Source: Nematostella vectensis (lineage: Eukaryota; Cnidaria; Anthozoa; Actiniaria; Edwardsiidae). From it: 64,000 nucleotides of DNA. Each line of letters begins with the position of its first letter. Positions within the stretch are counted from its first letter, which is position 1. The stretch is taken from assembly GCF_932526225.1 (NCBI RefSeq), contig NC_064040.1:16849994-16913993 (forward strand), read 5' to 3'. Below are positions 25,201-36,630 of this stretch, piece by piece. The position numbers and the translations under genes were made by a program. The notes beneath the pieces were generated by a model. It was not told the origin of the DNA and made no database searches. It was given only the letters and a program-made list of their open reading frames with translations.

Positions 25201-27874
25201 TGGTTCCCAGACTATGCTTGATTTATCTGATTGCTAGTATGTGCTAGAAAATAACACCGCAGCAAAAAAGCACCATTTTCATCAGCTTACTCTCAGCTCT
25301 GAGATGTTTTCAAACATTGTTTATCAAATATCAGACTCCAAATAACAAATATTTTATGGCAATTGATCATGCAAGGACAAACAAGAGTGACAAGTGAGAT
25401 TTTCTGATGACCACTGATAACAAATACATAATTGACAAACAATATCAGAAATCAAACTAAATGATTACACTTACCTTAGTAATTTCAAAATGATCATGTT
25501 GTTTTGGCAAAGGGACTCATTGGCTTTGCTAGCTCCAACAATATCACTTATAAACATTGGCCACTTTGTTGGCCATTCGTGCTTCAAGACCTAAAGATAA
25601 CCAAAACCTATGTTAGATTCTTGCGTATTTGACAAAATGCACACTGATTAATGGATTAGTCAATGGGAAGGCATAATGCTGACACACCCAATTTACAACA
25701 CAGATATTCTGATATTCAATATCCCATAAGAATATATTTTGGAAACTCCTAACTAGTGAAACATGCACCATTGAACTGGATTGTTTAATTGCTTACAACA
25801 GACTGAAGCATCTTTTCTAGTAATTTTTAAAAAGATATAATTAAAATTAAGGATTCTTTTCCTGAAGGGCTGTCCGTGCCTATCTAATTTTCCTAGAGAA
25901 TCAAAATGTCTTATATTAAGTATGTGTGATGTTGTTTCCCAACACATTTAAAAATGGTAACAAAACATCAAATACAGAGATACAAGAACAATATTCAGGT
26001 TCAATTCCAGGTGCAGTCTGTATACAACTACCTTATTACACTTAATTTCCGCAACGTCAAAATTTCGCGATTTTGAGATGGCGATATTTCGCGACACCTT
26101 ATTTTCGCCATTTTCCTATTTAAATTTATTTTAAAACAAGTGGAATCAAAATGCGCTGTAAATCAAAACTGAAACAATTTGTAACAAAAAGGTGTGTGGG
26201 CTATATTTAGTTTCATAAAAATCCAACTCCAAATCCAAGTCCAACTCAACCCCTTACCGTACTATATGTACATTAGATGCCTAAATAGACAAAGCTTATT
26301 AAACGGCCAATATTCCCCCAAGGTCTTCATGTGTACTCACTTAATTTTCCCACATCCCAATTACACGACACTTTATTTTTGCAATTTTTTTTTAAATTGT
26401 GAAATACGCGAAATTAAAGTGACGTGAAAATAAAGTGTGATAAGGTATAAAAAACATTGACGATAACGAAAAAGTAGAATAGGCAAGCATATGACATTTC
26501 TATAGAGCTGGGGCAGGTGAGGGAAGGCCTCAAAAGTAAAAATGGGAAAAGTGAATACAAACATTCAGACAGAGAAAACTGCAAATGGAAACAAAGGACC
26601 TGGAATATACAGACTAACTAACAATTCTCAACTGCACATTTATGAAAAAAGAGAAACAGCTTGAGGAATATTTTATAAAACTAATTTAGGAGCCACCCAA
26701 ACATTTTAAGATGTCCATTTTATGGTTAGATAAAATCAAATGAAAAACATTGCAATTTGACAATTAGTTTGGATAGAAAGGAATACAATAAGAACGTAAC
26801 TAGATATTCATGAAAATTGGGCAAATGATAAGAAATTTTAATAATATTGTTTTATTTTGCAAAGCTCTAAGAAATAAAACATGTTTCCTTTCCGATGAAG
26901 TTGTCTACACACATAATACATAAAAGAAAATAAAGAAAAGCGTTTTTATGTCAGTAATCACATATAATAGTAGTGTTATGGGATCGATGTGGCAAGCAAT
27001 GATAAACCAGGAAATAAACTGAACAATAGATTGCATGTCAAATGCATGCATACAGCTTTGATACCTCTACTAAGATCATATTCAGCTTGGAAAGATAGGT
27101 TTTCTCTTTCTGAAAATGAGATCAAAGCAGTGTGAGTTGATTAGAGGCAAAATAGGAATATGATACTTTGTTCAAGCTATGCAAAAAGCGCAAAATTGTG
27201 AAACTCACTTCCATTTCTGTAGCTTCTGATGAAATCTTTATAATTAAACCGACTATATATTTCTTGATTCCTAAAGAAAGATACTATATATGTTAGCTTT
27301 GTAATGGCGAGAGTACAGCCAAAATTTCACAAGTTCAGGAATATTTAAGGTTCTATAAAAATGGAGTATTTTTCAAACCTTCTCGTTGCTCGCCTGGAAG
27401 AATTTTCCAACGTGTCTTTATTACCATTTCTAAAATCTGTAGTGCGTAGTACTAAAGGCGGGAAATACAAAAGGTTAATCATCAAGGCTAAAGAGAGATG
27501 TATAAATAAATCTATTCTATGTATATGAACGACAAATTCTTTCTAGCTACCTTGGTTTGTTGGTTGCTTGAGAATTCGAGGATTGTATCGACTCTTGTCC
27601 ATGCGTCTGGGTGGTGTTTAAGCTGCGTTAAAATCTGGTCTGCGACTTTTTGCTGGTATAATGAATACAAATAATCCAGTTACTAACAATCAATCAAACC
27701 TCCACACCCGAAAGTGCAAAATAAAGCTGTATCTTGTTGAAATGAGCGCACAACCTGTGGTCCCTGGGACATATAAAAGCACGAGACAACCGAATCTAGA
27801 AGGTTTATGTCAAGCTTCTGGGAGAAATCTAAAAGCTGAGAGGCCTGTTCGATCGTTGCCATAGCTGTAGGCAT
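10706..27874 (-). CDS. XPO1: Exportin-1 (CRM1), nuclear export receptor
   Basis: Importin-beta family HEAT-repeat receptor that binds leucine-rich export signals with RanGTP. Exons on the minus strand in order: 27755-27874, 27551-27652, 27379-27451, 27209-27270, 27065-27109, 25475-25590, 25084-25149, 24424-24472, 24305-24346, 23836-23913, 23712-23766, 22173-22246, 21698-21829, (21313-21381 optional), 21008-21034, 20591-20785, 19493-19534, 19275-19371, 18870-18973, 18453-18631, 18324-18379, 18119-18198, 17949-18032, 17567-17614, 17388-17474, 16578-16991, 16244-16391, 15803-15895, 15382-15513, 15085-15194, 14347-14405, 14179-14275, 10706-10852. All phases agree. Without the optional exon the product is 1070 residues; the human protein has 1071. 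The N-terminus reads [14 protein letters not shown], and the exon at 18453 keeps [12 protein letters not shown], which contains the cysteine targeted by leptomycin B in other animals. The last intron (10853-14178) is filled with satellite DNA. Confidence 0.97.
10982..12435. repeat. 19 bp satellite array, nearly uniform (right copy, last XPO1 intron)
   Basis: From about 11020 to 12060 the unit AGTCCTAAGTGTGGCCCAT repeats with almost no change, with occasional 18-bp units lacking one A. The last 370 bp return to the mixed unit types of the left copy. The array sits in the last intron of XPO1, read on the opposite strand to the gene. Confidence 0.97.
12436..14195. repeat. ~57 bp minisatellite derived from an XPO1 exon/donor junction (interrupted)
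   Basis: Dozens of units carry AAAGGCAAACCACCTGGCCT and AGTATAAAGCTATTTGCC, interrupted by a 677-bp transposon at 13251-13927. The last unit runs directly into XPO1 exon 14179-14275. Read on the gene strand, each unit holds about 18 bases like the end of that exon (TTCTTAGT.CAAATAAAG), the splice donor position and the start of the intron. Units nearest the exon keep GTAATTAGC; more distant units mostly read GCAAATAGC, with GT changed to GC. Confidence 0.9.
13251..13927. mobile_element. Non-autonomous PIF/Harbinger-like element
   Basis: The ends are imperfect inverted repeats of about 30 bp (TGTTTACACTT... with AACCTAGGTT inside), flanked by the 3-bp direct repeat TTA at 13248-13250 and 13928-13930. 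A TWA target duplication is typical of PIF/Harbinger. The interior has further inverted copies of AACCTAGGTT, AACCGAGGTT and CTCAACC/GGTTGAG, and no transposase frame. It interrupts the ~57-bp minisatellite, whose sequence resumes exactly after the second TTA. Confidence 0.8.
14729..15040. mobile_element. Foldback (MITE-like) element in an XPO1 intron
   Basis: The left end CCGGTACCCAGG and the right end CCTGGGTACGGG are inverted repeats, each followed inward by a stretch rich in GGGGGTGCG or its complement. There is no open frame. Much of the interior (CAATAGAC, AAGCATAAGCTAGATCA, ATACTGCAAAGGCATAAA) recurs at about 28750-28945, showing a dispersed family. The right end lies 45 bp from the donor of the 15085-15194 exon. 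Confidence 0.75.
16527..16578 (-). other. Tandem alternative splice donors of an XPO1 exon
   Basis: The end of the large XPO1 exon is present twice, 51 bp apart: AACAAGCTAGAG/GTTAGTAT (exon end 16578) and AACAAGCTAGGG/GTTAGTAT (exon end 16527). Both are phase 0, so use of the distal site adds 17 residues without changing frame. The proximal site gives the length expected from other animals; the distal site ends in NKLG, as the human protein does here. Confidence 0.6.
17748..17985. repeat. ~37 bp tandem repeat containing an XPO1 exon end
   Basis: About six diverged units with TGTAATGRCTRCAAATCA followed by CATATTATGGACTAGTA. The last unit is the real 3' end of exon 17949-18032 plus its donor (gene strand CATTACAG/GTACTAG). 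In the other units the donor is mostly lost (CATTACACATACTAG); one, near 17910, keeps GTACTAG. Confidence 0.8.
21313..21381 (-). CDS. XPO1: Optional 23-codon XPO1 exon
   Basis: A strong acceptor (TTCTCTTTTCTCATAG), 69 in-frame bases and a donor (AGG/GTTAGG), phase 0 at both ends, lie between the exons encoding QLVEKK and VDLQTTLLE. Including it raises the protein from 1070 to 1093 residues. The human and fly proteins have nothing at this point. Its peptide (starting IRSIFSM, later [12 protein letters not shown]) resembles the later XPO1 segment [27 protein letters not shown] encoded by 19493-19534 and 19275-19371. It is best read as a cassette exon candidate. Confidence 0.45.
24067..24176. 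repeat. ~43 bp tandem repeat in an XPO1 intron
   Basis: About two and a half copies of a unit with CAACAGAGATGTGRCACAGA and GAGAGAGTTCAGA. It is intronic and does not touch an exon. Confidence 0.85.
24986..25052. mobile_element. Very short foldback element
   Basis: GCGTATAATGCACAC at the left is matched at 14 of 15 positions by the reverse complement of GTGTGTATTATACGC at the right. At under 70 bp it is all terminal inverted repeat with a small centre. It lies in an XPO1 intron just before the exon at 25084-25149. Confidence 0.6.
26031..26445. mobile_element. MITE with TA target duplication in an XPO1 intron
   Basis: Inverted termini CCTTATTACACTTAATTT and CCTTATCACACTTTATTT (read inward) are flanked by TA at 26029-26030 and 26446-26447. 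Further inside, both ends carry AATTTCGCG-type sequence. There is no transposase frame. A TA duplication suggests a Tc1/mariner-like or related source. Confidence 0.75.
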
Positions 27875-30800
27875 TTGGAAGAGTTGCTGGATTCGTTCGA
27901 CGGTAAAAGTGAAGGTTTATAGGGACAAATTGCAGGAAGTATTCACATGTAGCGTTTTACTCTGTCATTCAGGTGCAGTTGCGAGCAACACCGCAGCCAG
28001 TTCTCACCGCTTTTCCCGGTTTAAACCAGTAACTAGGCTAAAGGTCCCGGATGGAACAGGTTTACGCACAGTCACAAACAGAAGCACACAACACATCGAA
28101 ACACAATCCATTAGACCTCGAAAGAAATAGGCTGAAAATGCTCTTCACGTTACAAATGGAGTCTTATACATGCTAATCACATGTTCTCAAAATTCCTGAA
28201 TTCATTTTTTTTAAATTATTCTCTCCGTTATGCGTCGCCTTTAAAATTTGACCCGCCAAAACAGTCTAACCGTTGCACTCGACGGAAAATTCCATTGACG
28301 AGTAAGCCACGTGACCGTGACGGTGCTTGGGGTTTTCCCTGCATCATCTCCGAGGCGCGGAAAAAAGAGTAAAAAGGAGATCCCTTTCCAAATTTTTGGT
28401 AGATTTTTGAAGCTGAAAAGAGAAGATAGAATTTCAGAGTTGAAAAATAAAGCACATATAAGCAAATATAATATCGAAAAGGGCTTTTCGCAATGCTTTA
28501 AATGTATACATATTTTCGAAGGCATTGCAATGTTTGTGAGTAACTTGGGGGGGGGGGGGGGGCAGCGTTCCCATCGTGCCCCGCGTGGCTGGCTGGGGAT
28601 GCCTTTTCTTTATATTGGGGTGAGTTTAAGAAGAAATGAGCCGAAGAAATGTACCTACTTATGCTTTATAAATTGGAAGGAGTTTTGTTCGAATCTGAAA
28701 CGGTACAACCATACTGAGGAAAGTGCATCGGGTCCCCACACTTGTACAGCTGCCGTGCGAACGCAAATTCCCACAACGGCCGAAGGTCCACTTTCGGTTC
28801 TCAATAGACGTGCTATTTTTAGACAAAAGTAAAAGCATAAGCTAGATCAGTCTAGTATGTATAGCCAGATCCGACAATAAACATCCAGTGGCAATACTGC
28901 AAAGGCATAAAAAAATCTTTTTTTGGGTGTTCAGATTTTATCAGAGAACTATTAAAATAGTTTATGTTCCGTAACGAACCAACAACAATTATCCCAACCC
29001 CGGAAGCAAGCTTTTTCCCCCTCCCTTTTGCGCCGACGCCAAAATTGCGCAGCTGATAACCGAGCTTTCAGTATGACCGCGAATTATTCCCCTTATCCCT
29101 ACTTATCCCTCTTCCCTCCCCTCCCATATTCTCCTCGATATGTGCCTTGCCCCTGATGCTTAGGATCGGCCGCCCCAGTAGACAAGAAGAAATGAAAAGA
29201 AACGCAGGGATGGCGGATAAACCATAGTTTCACCGAAGCAAGCCCATAATATTACCGGCAGTCATGTAGAGAAAGCGGGAAATACGATCAGGTGATTGCG
29301 ATTGAGTGTTCCAACCGTTGAAGTTGTGCATTATTTTCATGTTTCATGCAATATTTGCGCGGTAAATAGTATTTCATTGTCGAACGCATGGCCTCGATTG
29401 TACACACTCTTTGCTCATCTGTTGGTGTTGGCTGGTTTGTGCGTAATAATAAGCTTAATACTCATCACAGTTTTATACATTCTGAACTACTACCACGCTA
29501 TACGAAATCGCGGATAGAACGTGTATAACAGAAGGACCTAATGATATTCAACAGAGACAAAATCGTGCAGATTATGAGAATCGAGACAGTGGAGAGGAGA
29601 AAGAGATGAGGCTGCTCGCTTAACTTATTTCTTGCCATCTAGTTGATTATAAATATCAGTAGAGTATTCTTGTATAATTCAGCTACTTTGTTTTGCCCTG
29701 TCCAAAGGAATTGCATCTCTGGTTGAATTATCATATCCTTTACGTGAGATACAACTTGATAACTCACAGATACTTGAGCTTTCTAGGGGGGGGGGGGATC
29801 TTGCATTCAAGAACTCAGCTACAGTAGGGAGAGGAAGGAGAGAGAGCGAGAGGGAGTGTAAATAAATGCTTTGAGAGGATTTGTTCCACAAGTCAGCGGC
29901 TACACATAGGAAAATGCTTCTACAATCAGGATAAGGAAATCCTGATTTAGCAGTGTAGGGGCACTATCAAAGAATGCATTTCTTTGATTCTAAGATGAAA
30001 TAATGGTTACTCATTCTCTTCCAGTGACTTGGCAATAACTGAAGATTTTTGTAAACAGGATATCTTTTTAGCTTTTCTTATGAAAGAGAGGAGGAACAGC
30101 TCATTTTCTTTTCTTGGAGAAGGGTTGGGTCACATAAGATCCTGATTTCAAATGTTTATAGATTGGATACTTTTTACATGAGTCTGTTTCTAGCCATACA
30201 ATCAGGTAAAAATCTCAGTTCAGACTGACAAAAAGTACAATCCTGTGCTTTGTACTGTGCATAGTCATAGGTAGAAATACATATTTTATTACATTATCAA
30301 CCCATTTGTACTGTGCATAGTCATAGGTAGAAATAAATATTTTATTACATTATCAACCCACCATAAGCAGACATTTTCAGCCACCTAGTAGGGCCACAAC
30401 ATGTCTTGAAATATTTGGGGTACACAATACAGAGACATTAAGAAAACTGGGTGAGGGGGGGCTAGCTACACCCCTACTTGCTTAATATTTCATTAAATCA
30501 TATTCTAAGGGCACCACAAGCCTGTTATGGCCCTACACAAGCAGGTTAAAGTTTCAGTTGTGAATTGCGCCGGTAAGGAATTTTGAGAACATGTGATTTG
30601 TGAACAGCCTTTTGATTTATCATGAATTGAGGAAAGATTAAAAAAATAGCTACCCTTACTATTACTTGTGAACAGGAACTTGTCAAGCTCATAAAGTCCA
30701 CTCCATGGATGCTGATGTATTCTACAATTTTTAACAAACTAGGTTTTGTAACCCAAATTCCTCTAAACATTGGTACTCTTCACTCTTGAAAAAAAGTGGG

Positions 30801-31400
30801 ACCCCCCCCTCCCTGGTGAATGACCTATAAAGAACCAGCAATTTCTCCATCCCATTTTCATTGATCTTGAATAGTCATGAGGATCTTTGATAGGGAAAAA
30901 AAGTGACGTAAGGGTGAGTTCAAATCACCCTTACACTTGAGATGGTGTTTTAATCCGCAACACCTTTGAGCGGCCTGACTTTATGCGCTTGACATCTCCC
31001 AGGGTGTAATGTTACCGCTAATGGGTCCTTGTTTATATTTCTATCAATATCTAGTCAAACAGTTTTCAGTAGCGAAGCATAAATAACTACACTCAAGGCA
31101 AGTAAATGTTAAACTGATAATAACAGCAACAATAGGAATAAATCATTTTAATACTCTATAACTTTAAAACAGTATTTACAAAACGTTATTTATGAACGAA
31201 ACACTAAAAGAATGCAATTGATATCAACTGAGTAAAGCAAACGTTTCTGTAAATAGGCATGTCGTATCTATTAATCAAAACTTATTTATTGCCGTTTTGT
31301 TAGCCGACTCTATAATCCGGAAAACAGATATTTCAGGCTTTCTAATTTAGGGCGCATCTCACTCGACTGCTTTGTCGCTAGCTGTACCGCCGGAATCACG
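27875..31400. other. XPO1 upstream region and gene-poor spacer
   Basis: The first few hundred bases should hold the XPO1 promoter and 5' UTR; I see no certain TATA box. Beyond that are G tracts (28545-28563, 29788-29799), a degenerate copy of the 14729-15040 element near 28750-28945, a 58-bp tandem duplication at 30249-30362 and a copy of the G-tract repeat at 30380-30545. A 73-codon frame at 29296-29517 (plus) has a hydrophobic segment but no ATG at its start and no supporting feature. Confidence 0.5.
30249..30362. repeat. 58 bp tandem duplication
   Basis: Two near-identical copies containing TGTACTGTGCATAGTCATAG and TATTTTATTACATTATCAAC, differing by one base in the middle. Confidence 0.9.
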
Positions 31401-32281
31401 GATAGATTACAACGTGCCGCAACAAAGATAGCCATTTTACAAAAGGAAAAATATCACTACTTGGTGAAGGCTTGCCCTTTCTATTTACAACTTCGGGGGC
31501 GATGTATGAGTCTATTTGGCTCAAGTGGTGGGCCCGTGGCATTTAGCCAGGCTTGTGTTGACGGTGCTCCCAAAGTCGATAATGATTGACAATAACTAAC
31601 ACGTTTAGTCATCCCCCGCGAATTATTTTTTTCCCTCTCAAAGCTCCTCATGTGATGTTGATATTTGGATATTCAAACCAGGAACAAAGCCATTTTAAGA
31701 TTCCTTGAATTGGCTATTTGCAACCCCCCATTTCCTTTAAGTATTTTCACTCACTTTTTGGATATGTACATCATCAACTTTATCAGCTACCCCCTTGCCT
31801 AAGGCTAGCAAGCAAAATTGACCTTCTCTTCACTTATACATAGACTATGCTCACAAAGTCCTGCTATAAGCCCCCTACTGTCATGTGGTAGGTCACAAAG
31901 GCTGCTAGGGTCTCCGAGCATGGCATATAGTCATTGACAAGGGAAGATCCTGGAGTTCTTGTCAGGCAAATATTTTATTGAGGGAGTAGGAGGGGAATGT
32001 TTTTTCTAAGTTGACTATTTTTTTAAATCAATCTTCTTGTAAGTCAACACCTTCAAGAATTGAATGATTTGGGATGATAAAAAAAATAGGGTTGTCTACT
32101 TAGCAAATTGTCTGTCACAAGAAAGTTAACTGTACTTGATCTTGGGGGAACTGGAGTGCATAGACAGTCAAATCTCCCACTTCCATTAGTCCTTGGGCTG
32201 CCTGGGGAAAGGCTACAAGGAAGACACTGCAAAGTCTCATGCAGATGTTTTCACCTGTCTCTGCAGTGCCCTGCTACCAAA

Positions 32282-35200
32282 ATGGCAGATGGTAGCCCTG
32301 TGGGCCCTGCCTGTTCTGACGACGGACTGACAGTCTTACAAGGTCATGGTGGAGGAACAATTATGGTCCTCAATGGAGATCTTTGTCAGAACCCCCAACT
32401 GAAAAAGGCTCTTGAGGAGAATCCCCATCTTCTTGAAGGGGCCACTTGTCTACCTGCCTTGAGTAATCAAAAGTCTGGGCTTGAGTGTAAAAAGGGTAAG
32501 TGATTTAATTATGTTTTTCAATATTTTTTTCAACACCATTTTTTTAATTGGGTATGGAGAAGGACTTTGGTTTATAAAAGATCTCTGTACAGCAAACTGC
32601 CTCAGTGATAATCATGTACCCTCTTCAGTCATTCCTATTTTGCCTTATTCATAACAAATATCTGGATAAGACTCCATGAGCGGCACACAGTGCAAGAACA
32701 AATCTCTATATTATTTAGGTGTAAAATGTGGGTGTGGTCTAGAGCCCCCCCCCTATTTTCAGACATTTGGCTAAAAAATAACTAGAAATATAAGGGAATA
32801 TATGGAAGAACAATAAGTCTGGCCCCCCTTTGTTGAAACTTTTGCTTCGCCCCCCCTTATTTAAACTTCTGGATCCACCCATGCAAATTATCTTATCATT
32901 ATTAATCAAATTGTGATCATCCAGAGAGTGGAGAGGAGAGTGATAGTTTAGCTCTCAGTGCTGCTGCTGATGGAGTCCTGCTGGTGGCGACAGACACACA
33001 AAACACAGATGGTACCTGGACAGACGGGACAGACCAAGAAAAAAGTCATCAAGGTGACCTTTTCCCAGCCAATGGTACTAAGAGCGCATTGTGCAGCAGC
33101 AAATAATACAAGCTATCCCAGTATACAGATAATACAAGCTATCCCAGTATACAGATAATACAAGCTATCCCAGTATACAGATAATCCAGCAAATAATACA
33201 AGCTATCCCAGTATACAGATAATCCAGCAAATAATACAAGCTATCCCAGTATACAGATAATCCAGCAAATAATACAAGCTATCCCAGTATACAGATAATC
33301 CAGCAAATAATACAAGCTATCCCAGTATACAGATAATCCAGCAAATAATACAAGCTATCCCAGTATACAGATAATCCAGCAAATAATACAAGCTATCCCA
33401 GTATACAGATAATCCAGCAAATAATACAAGCTATCCCAGTATACAGATAATCCAGCAAATAATACAAGCTATCCCAGTATACAGATAATCCAGCAAATAA
33501 TACAAGCTATCCCAGTATACAGATAATCCAGCAAATAATACAAGCTATCCCAGTATACAGATAATCCAGCAAATAATACAAGCTACCCCAGTATACAGAT
33601 AATCCAGCAAATAATACAAGCTATCCCAGTATACGGATAATCCAGCAAATAATACAAGCTATCCCAGTATACAGATAATCCAGCAAATAATACAAGCTAT
33701 CCCAGTCTACAGATAATCCAGCAAATAATACAAGCTATCCCAGTCTACAGATAATCCAGGGTTTTTTTTACAGATGTAAGAAACATTCAGAATCTTAACA
33801 CTCGGAACCCTTTACTCATGGAGGAGGTCTTTTTATCTCTTATTACACTTTATCAGAGGTTATTGGGGGATGAAAAAGCTGCTTGTGGCAGTCCATGGTT
33901 AGCAACTTCAGTGGACAGTGCTAACAACCTGTAATTTGTCTGTAGCAGTCTACATTGATGAGTCAGATGGATATGAAGTGTATTTTATCTTGTCCAAAGA
34001 TGCTTTTCTTTAGCAAATATCAAGTCCATTGTTTGTTGTAAATTGACTAACTCCTTTGCTCACGTCTCAGAGGGCATATTCTACATACATGCTGTGTCTA
34101 GTGGTCTATCTGCAGTGGAGAGTGACCCTGCAAAGTAAGACTGCTAGTATTTAAATATTACACTTAAGATACTTGATAACTGCTGTGATTACACTATAAG
34201 TGTTTTTATGCCTTCTTTAGTCTTTCAGTCCTGTACTTTTGCACACAAAAATGCCCAGGCTGTTTGTATTATTGTTCAGTTGCTAGTTAAAACAAGTAAT
34301 TATTGAAATATATGTTGCACTGTTTTTTTTCCACTTAACAGAAGCTCACCAAGGCATTATGAATGTGATTATGGAGGTGGCTGTGGGAAGACGTTTGCTA
34401 CCTCAGCACATTTAAAGTACCACACACGTACCCATACAGGAGAGAAACCCTTTATGTGTTCATTTGAGGGATGTGGTCGTACATTTACCTCCTCTGGACA
34501 CCTCAAGTATCACCAAGGAACTCACAGTGGAGAGAAGCCATTCAAGTGTCAGCATCCAGGCTGTGATAGGGTATGTTACAAATGCTCGACTGCAAATCAG
34601 TTACCCATCATGCCTTGTTGAATTGCATGGGTGCCTACTTTGCACAAATCTACATAACTATAAGGCTTAGTAAGCCATTAAAAAGGGTTGGGGCACAATA
34701 ACTTATTACCACTTTTATTTTATTTCTTGGGTTTTTTAGTTTCCTATGATTGATAATCTTACTGTTATTTCAGGTGTTTGCATGGCCAGCACACCTCAAA
34801 TACCACATGAAGACTCACCTTGGTGACCGGCCGTATAAGTGCTCATATGAGGGATGTGGAAAGAGCTTCTATGTTCTACAGCGCCTCAACGTCCATGCAC
34901 GAACACATACAGGTTAAAATCATTTAAATTGATTTCTGAAACTTGTTTAATAGATGCGATAATGTTTCAATTGTAATAAAATTACCATAAATGTTTCTTT
35001 TAACGCCTGTTTTTAAGATTTTTTGAAAGGTTCATTGCAGGTGAACGCCCATATACCTGTCAAGTCAATGATTGCATGAAGTCCTTTACAACTGCTGGGA
35101 ACCTCAAGAACCACATGCGTATACACACAGGTAGTCTTGAGTCACATATGCATACACACAGGTAACCCCCACAATCAAGGGTCCCATATGCATACACACA

Positions 35201-36630
35201 GGTAACCCCCACAATCAAGGGTCCCATATGCATACACACAGGTAACCCCCACAATCTAGTGTCTCATAGGCATACACAGGTTTCCCCAATAGCTAACCCA
35301 TACTGTCTAGGATGACATGTGAATAACAAGGCTAAACCCCCATTATCCTTGTATACTGGGGAGGAGTGGCTGGATATAGATATGTATGGACTTCAAAATA
35401 ATTTACCACACCGTTTCGCATACCATGATACAATTACGCTGATTGCACAAAAGGTTTATAGCTGCGTGTTTTCACTTGCCAGGGGAGCGTCCCTACAGAT
35501 GTCCGTTCGTAAACTGCCGGCGATCGTTTACTGAACACTCGAGCCTGCGCAAGCACAAACTGACCCATACTGGTGAGAAGCCATACTCATGCTCCATCTG
35601 CGGGAAAACCTTCAGTCAAAGCGGTAGCCGTAACGCGCACCAGCGCAGACACTCCTTGTGGCAACAGCAGCCGCCCAAGCAGGGGAAGGAGGAGGACGAG
35701 GAGGAGCAGGAGCAATTGGACGAAGGTAAGAGTGCTCACTTGGACCCGAGGCTTTCACGCCAGCCTTTGCTACTACGCGGTCACCTCGGATAATGTCTCT
35801 ACGTGCAAGCAAACGCTGTGTTCAAATAGGTCATACACTCGCGTCTGTGTTTGAGCTTAACATGTCTTCTGAAATAATGCTTGCTGCATGGGAGGGAGAA
35901 GGGGTTTGATCTGGAAGATCTCCATGAATTCACTGGAAACGCTTCCAGAGCATCTTATTTAGGCTATAACCATTTATTTCTCGTGCATGTGTTCGTCGAG
36001 CCTTGTGCGATTTGCGTTGTAATTTCAGGAGAAGACCCGAACCAGGAGTTGATGTATTCAGATGACATGACAACACAAACTACCACGGCCGAACACCACC
36101 TTGTTCTTAACCAACCCATTGTTGCCAAGGAGGTTTCCATAGAGACGACGCCTGTTCAAAACCTACACGCTGTGGTGCAAAGCGCGGCGGAGGAGCTCAT
36201 CGTTACACAGCAGCCCATGTCGCAATCTAACGCTGTCGTTGTAACGCTAGCAGAAACCGTTGCTGCACAGCAAGCACTGCTCCAATCTATGCTAGATGGA
36301 ACAGCTGTCATCCCTACCAGTCAAACCGGTTTCCTAACCAGTCAGGCCGGACCAGGTGACGAATTATCCGTTGTGGAGCATGTGCTTGAGCATCACGATG
36401 TTGAACAGATGATGCGGAGTGTAGGACAGCACATTCTTAATGGACAGATGCCAATAACAGAGTCTACGACAATAACAGCTGACGTACCAAACTATATTGT
36501 TCAGTCTGAGCATGTGCAGAGTATGCCCATCACACGAGGGGAAGGATCATCTATCCGCAATAATGCTAACATAAAAAATGACTTTCTCCAAGAGGAGAAC
36601 TACAATTGTGAAGCAAAATGCCCCCAGTGA
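32282..36630 (+). CDS. ZNF410: ZNF410-like C2H2 zinc-finger transcription factor
   Basis: Coding exons 32282-32495, 32925-33053, 34071-34134, 34342-34570, 34774-34912, 35041-35130, 35483-35725 and 36029-36630 join in phase to give 569 residues. Seven tandem C2H2 fingers are encoded from 34342 to about 35650. The last five closely follow the five fingers of vertebrate ZNF410: finger 3 has [10 protein letters not shown], finger 4 SFYVLQRL, finger 5 TTAGNLKNH, finger 6 EHSSLRKH and finger 7 [12 protein letters not shown]. In vertebrates this protein binds clustered sites and controls CHD4; that role is known there, not shown here. Two extra fingers ([13 protein letters not shown] and [13 protein letters not shown]) precede the conserved five. 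The N- and C-terminal parts are acidic and Q/T-rich, typical of activation regions. The ATG (CCAAAATGG) follows an acceptor, so a 5' UTR exon lies upstream. Confidence 0.88.
33094..33757. repeat. ~37 bp minisatellite in a ZNF410-like intron
   Basis: About 17 units with CAGCAAATAATACAAGCTAT followed by CCCAGTATACAGATAATC. Units are almost identical, which indicates recent expansion. The array begins about 40 bp after the donor at 33053. Confidence 0.97.
35110..35282 (+). repeat. 40 bp tandem repeat seeded by a ZNF410-like exon/donor junction
   Basis: The exon ends CGTATACACACAG/GTAGTC at 35130. The intron then holds four further copies of CATATGCATACACACAGGTA separated by 40 bp, each repeating the exon end and a GT donor. 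The last copy is decayed (GGCATACACAGGTTTCC). Confidence 0.9.

Noticed and set aside
28311-28832. A 173-codon plus-strand frame.
   Set aside because: It crosses a G tract and a degenerate mobile-element copy and shows no domain or splice signals.
29296-29517. A small membrane protein frame near 29.4 kb.
   Set aside because: It begins at TTG, overlaps a second equally long frame, and has no recognisable family or nearby gene signals.
33949-33977. A possible extra ZNF410-like exon.
   Set aside because: It would end in phase 0 and clash with the next exon, while joining 33053 directly to 34071 keeps the frame.
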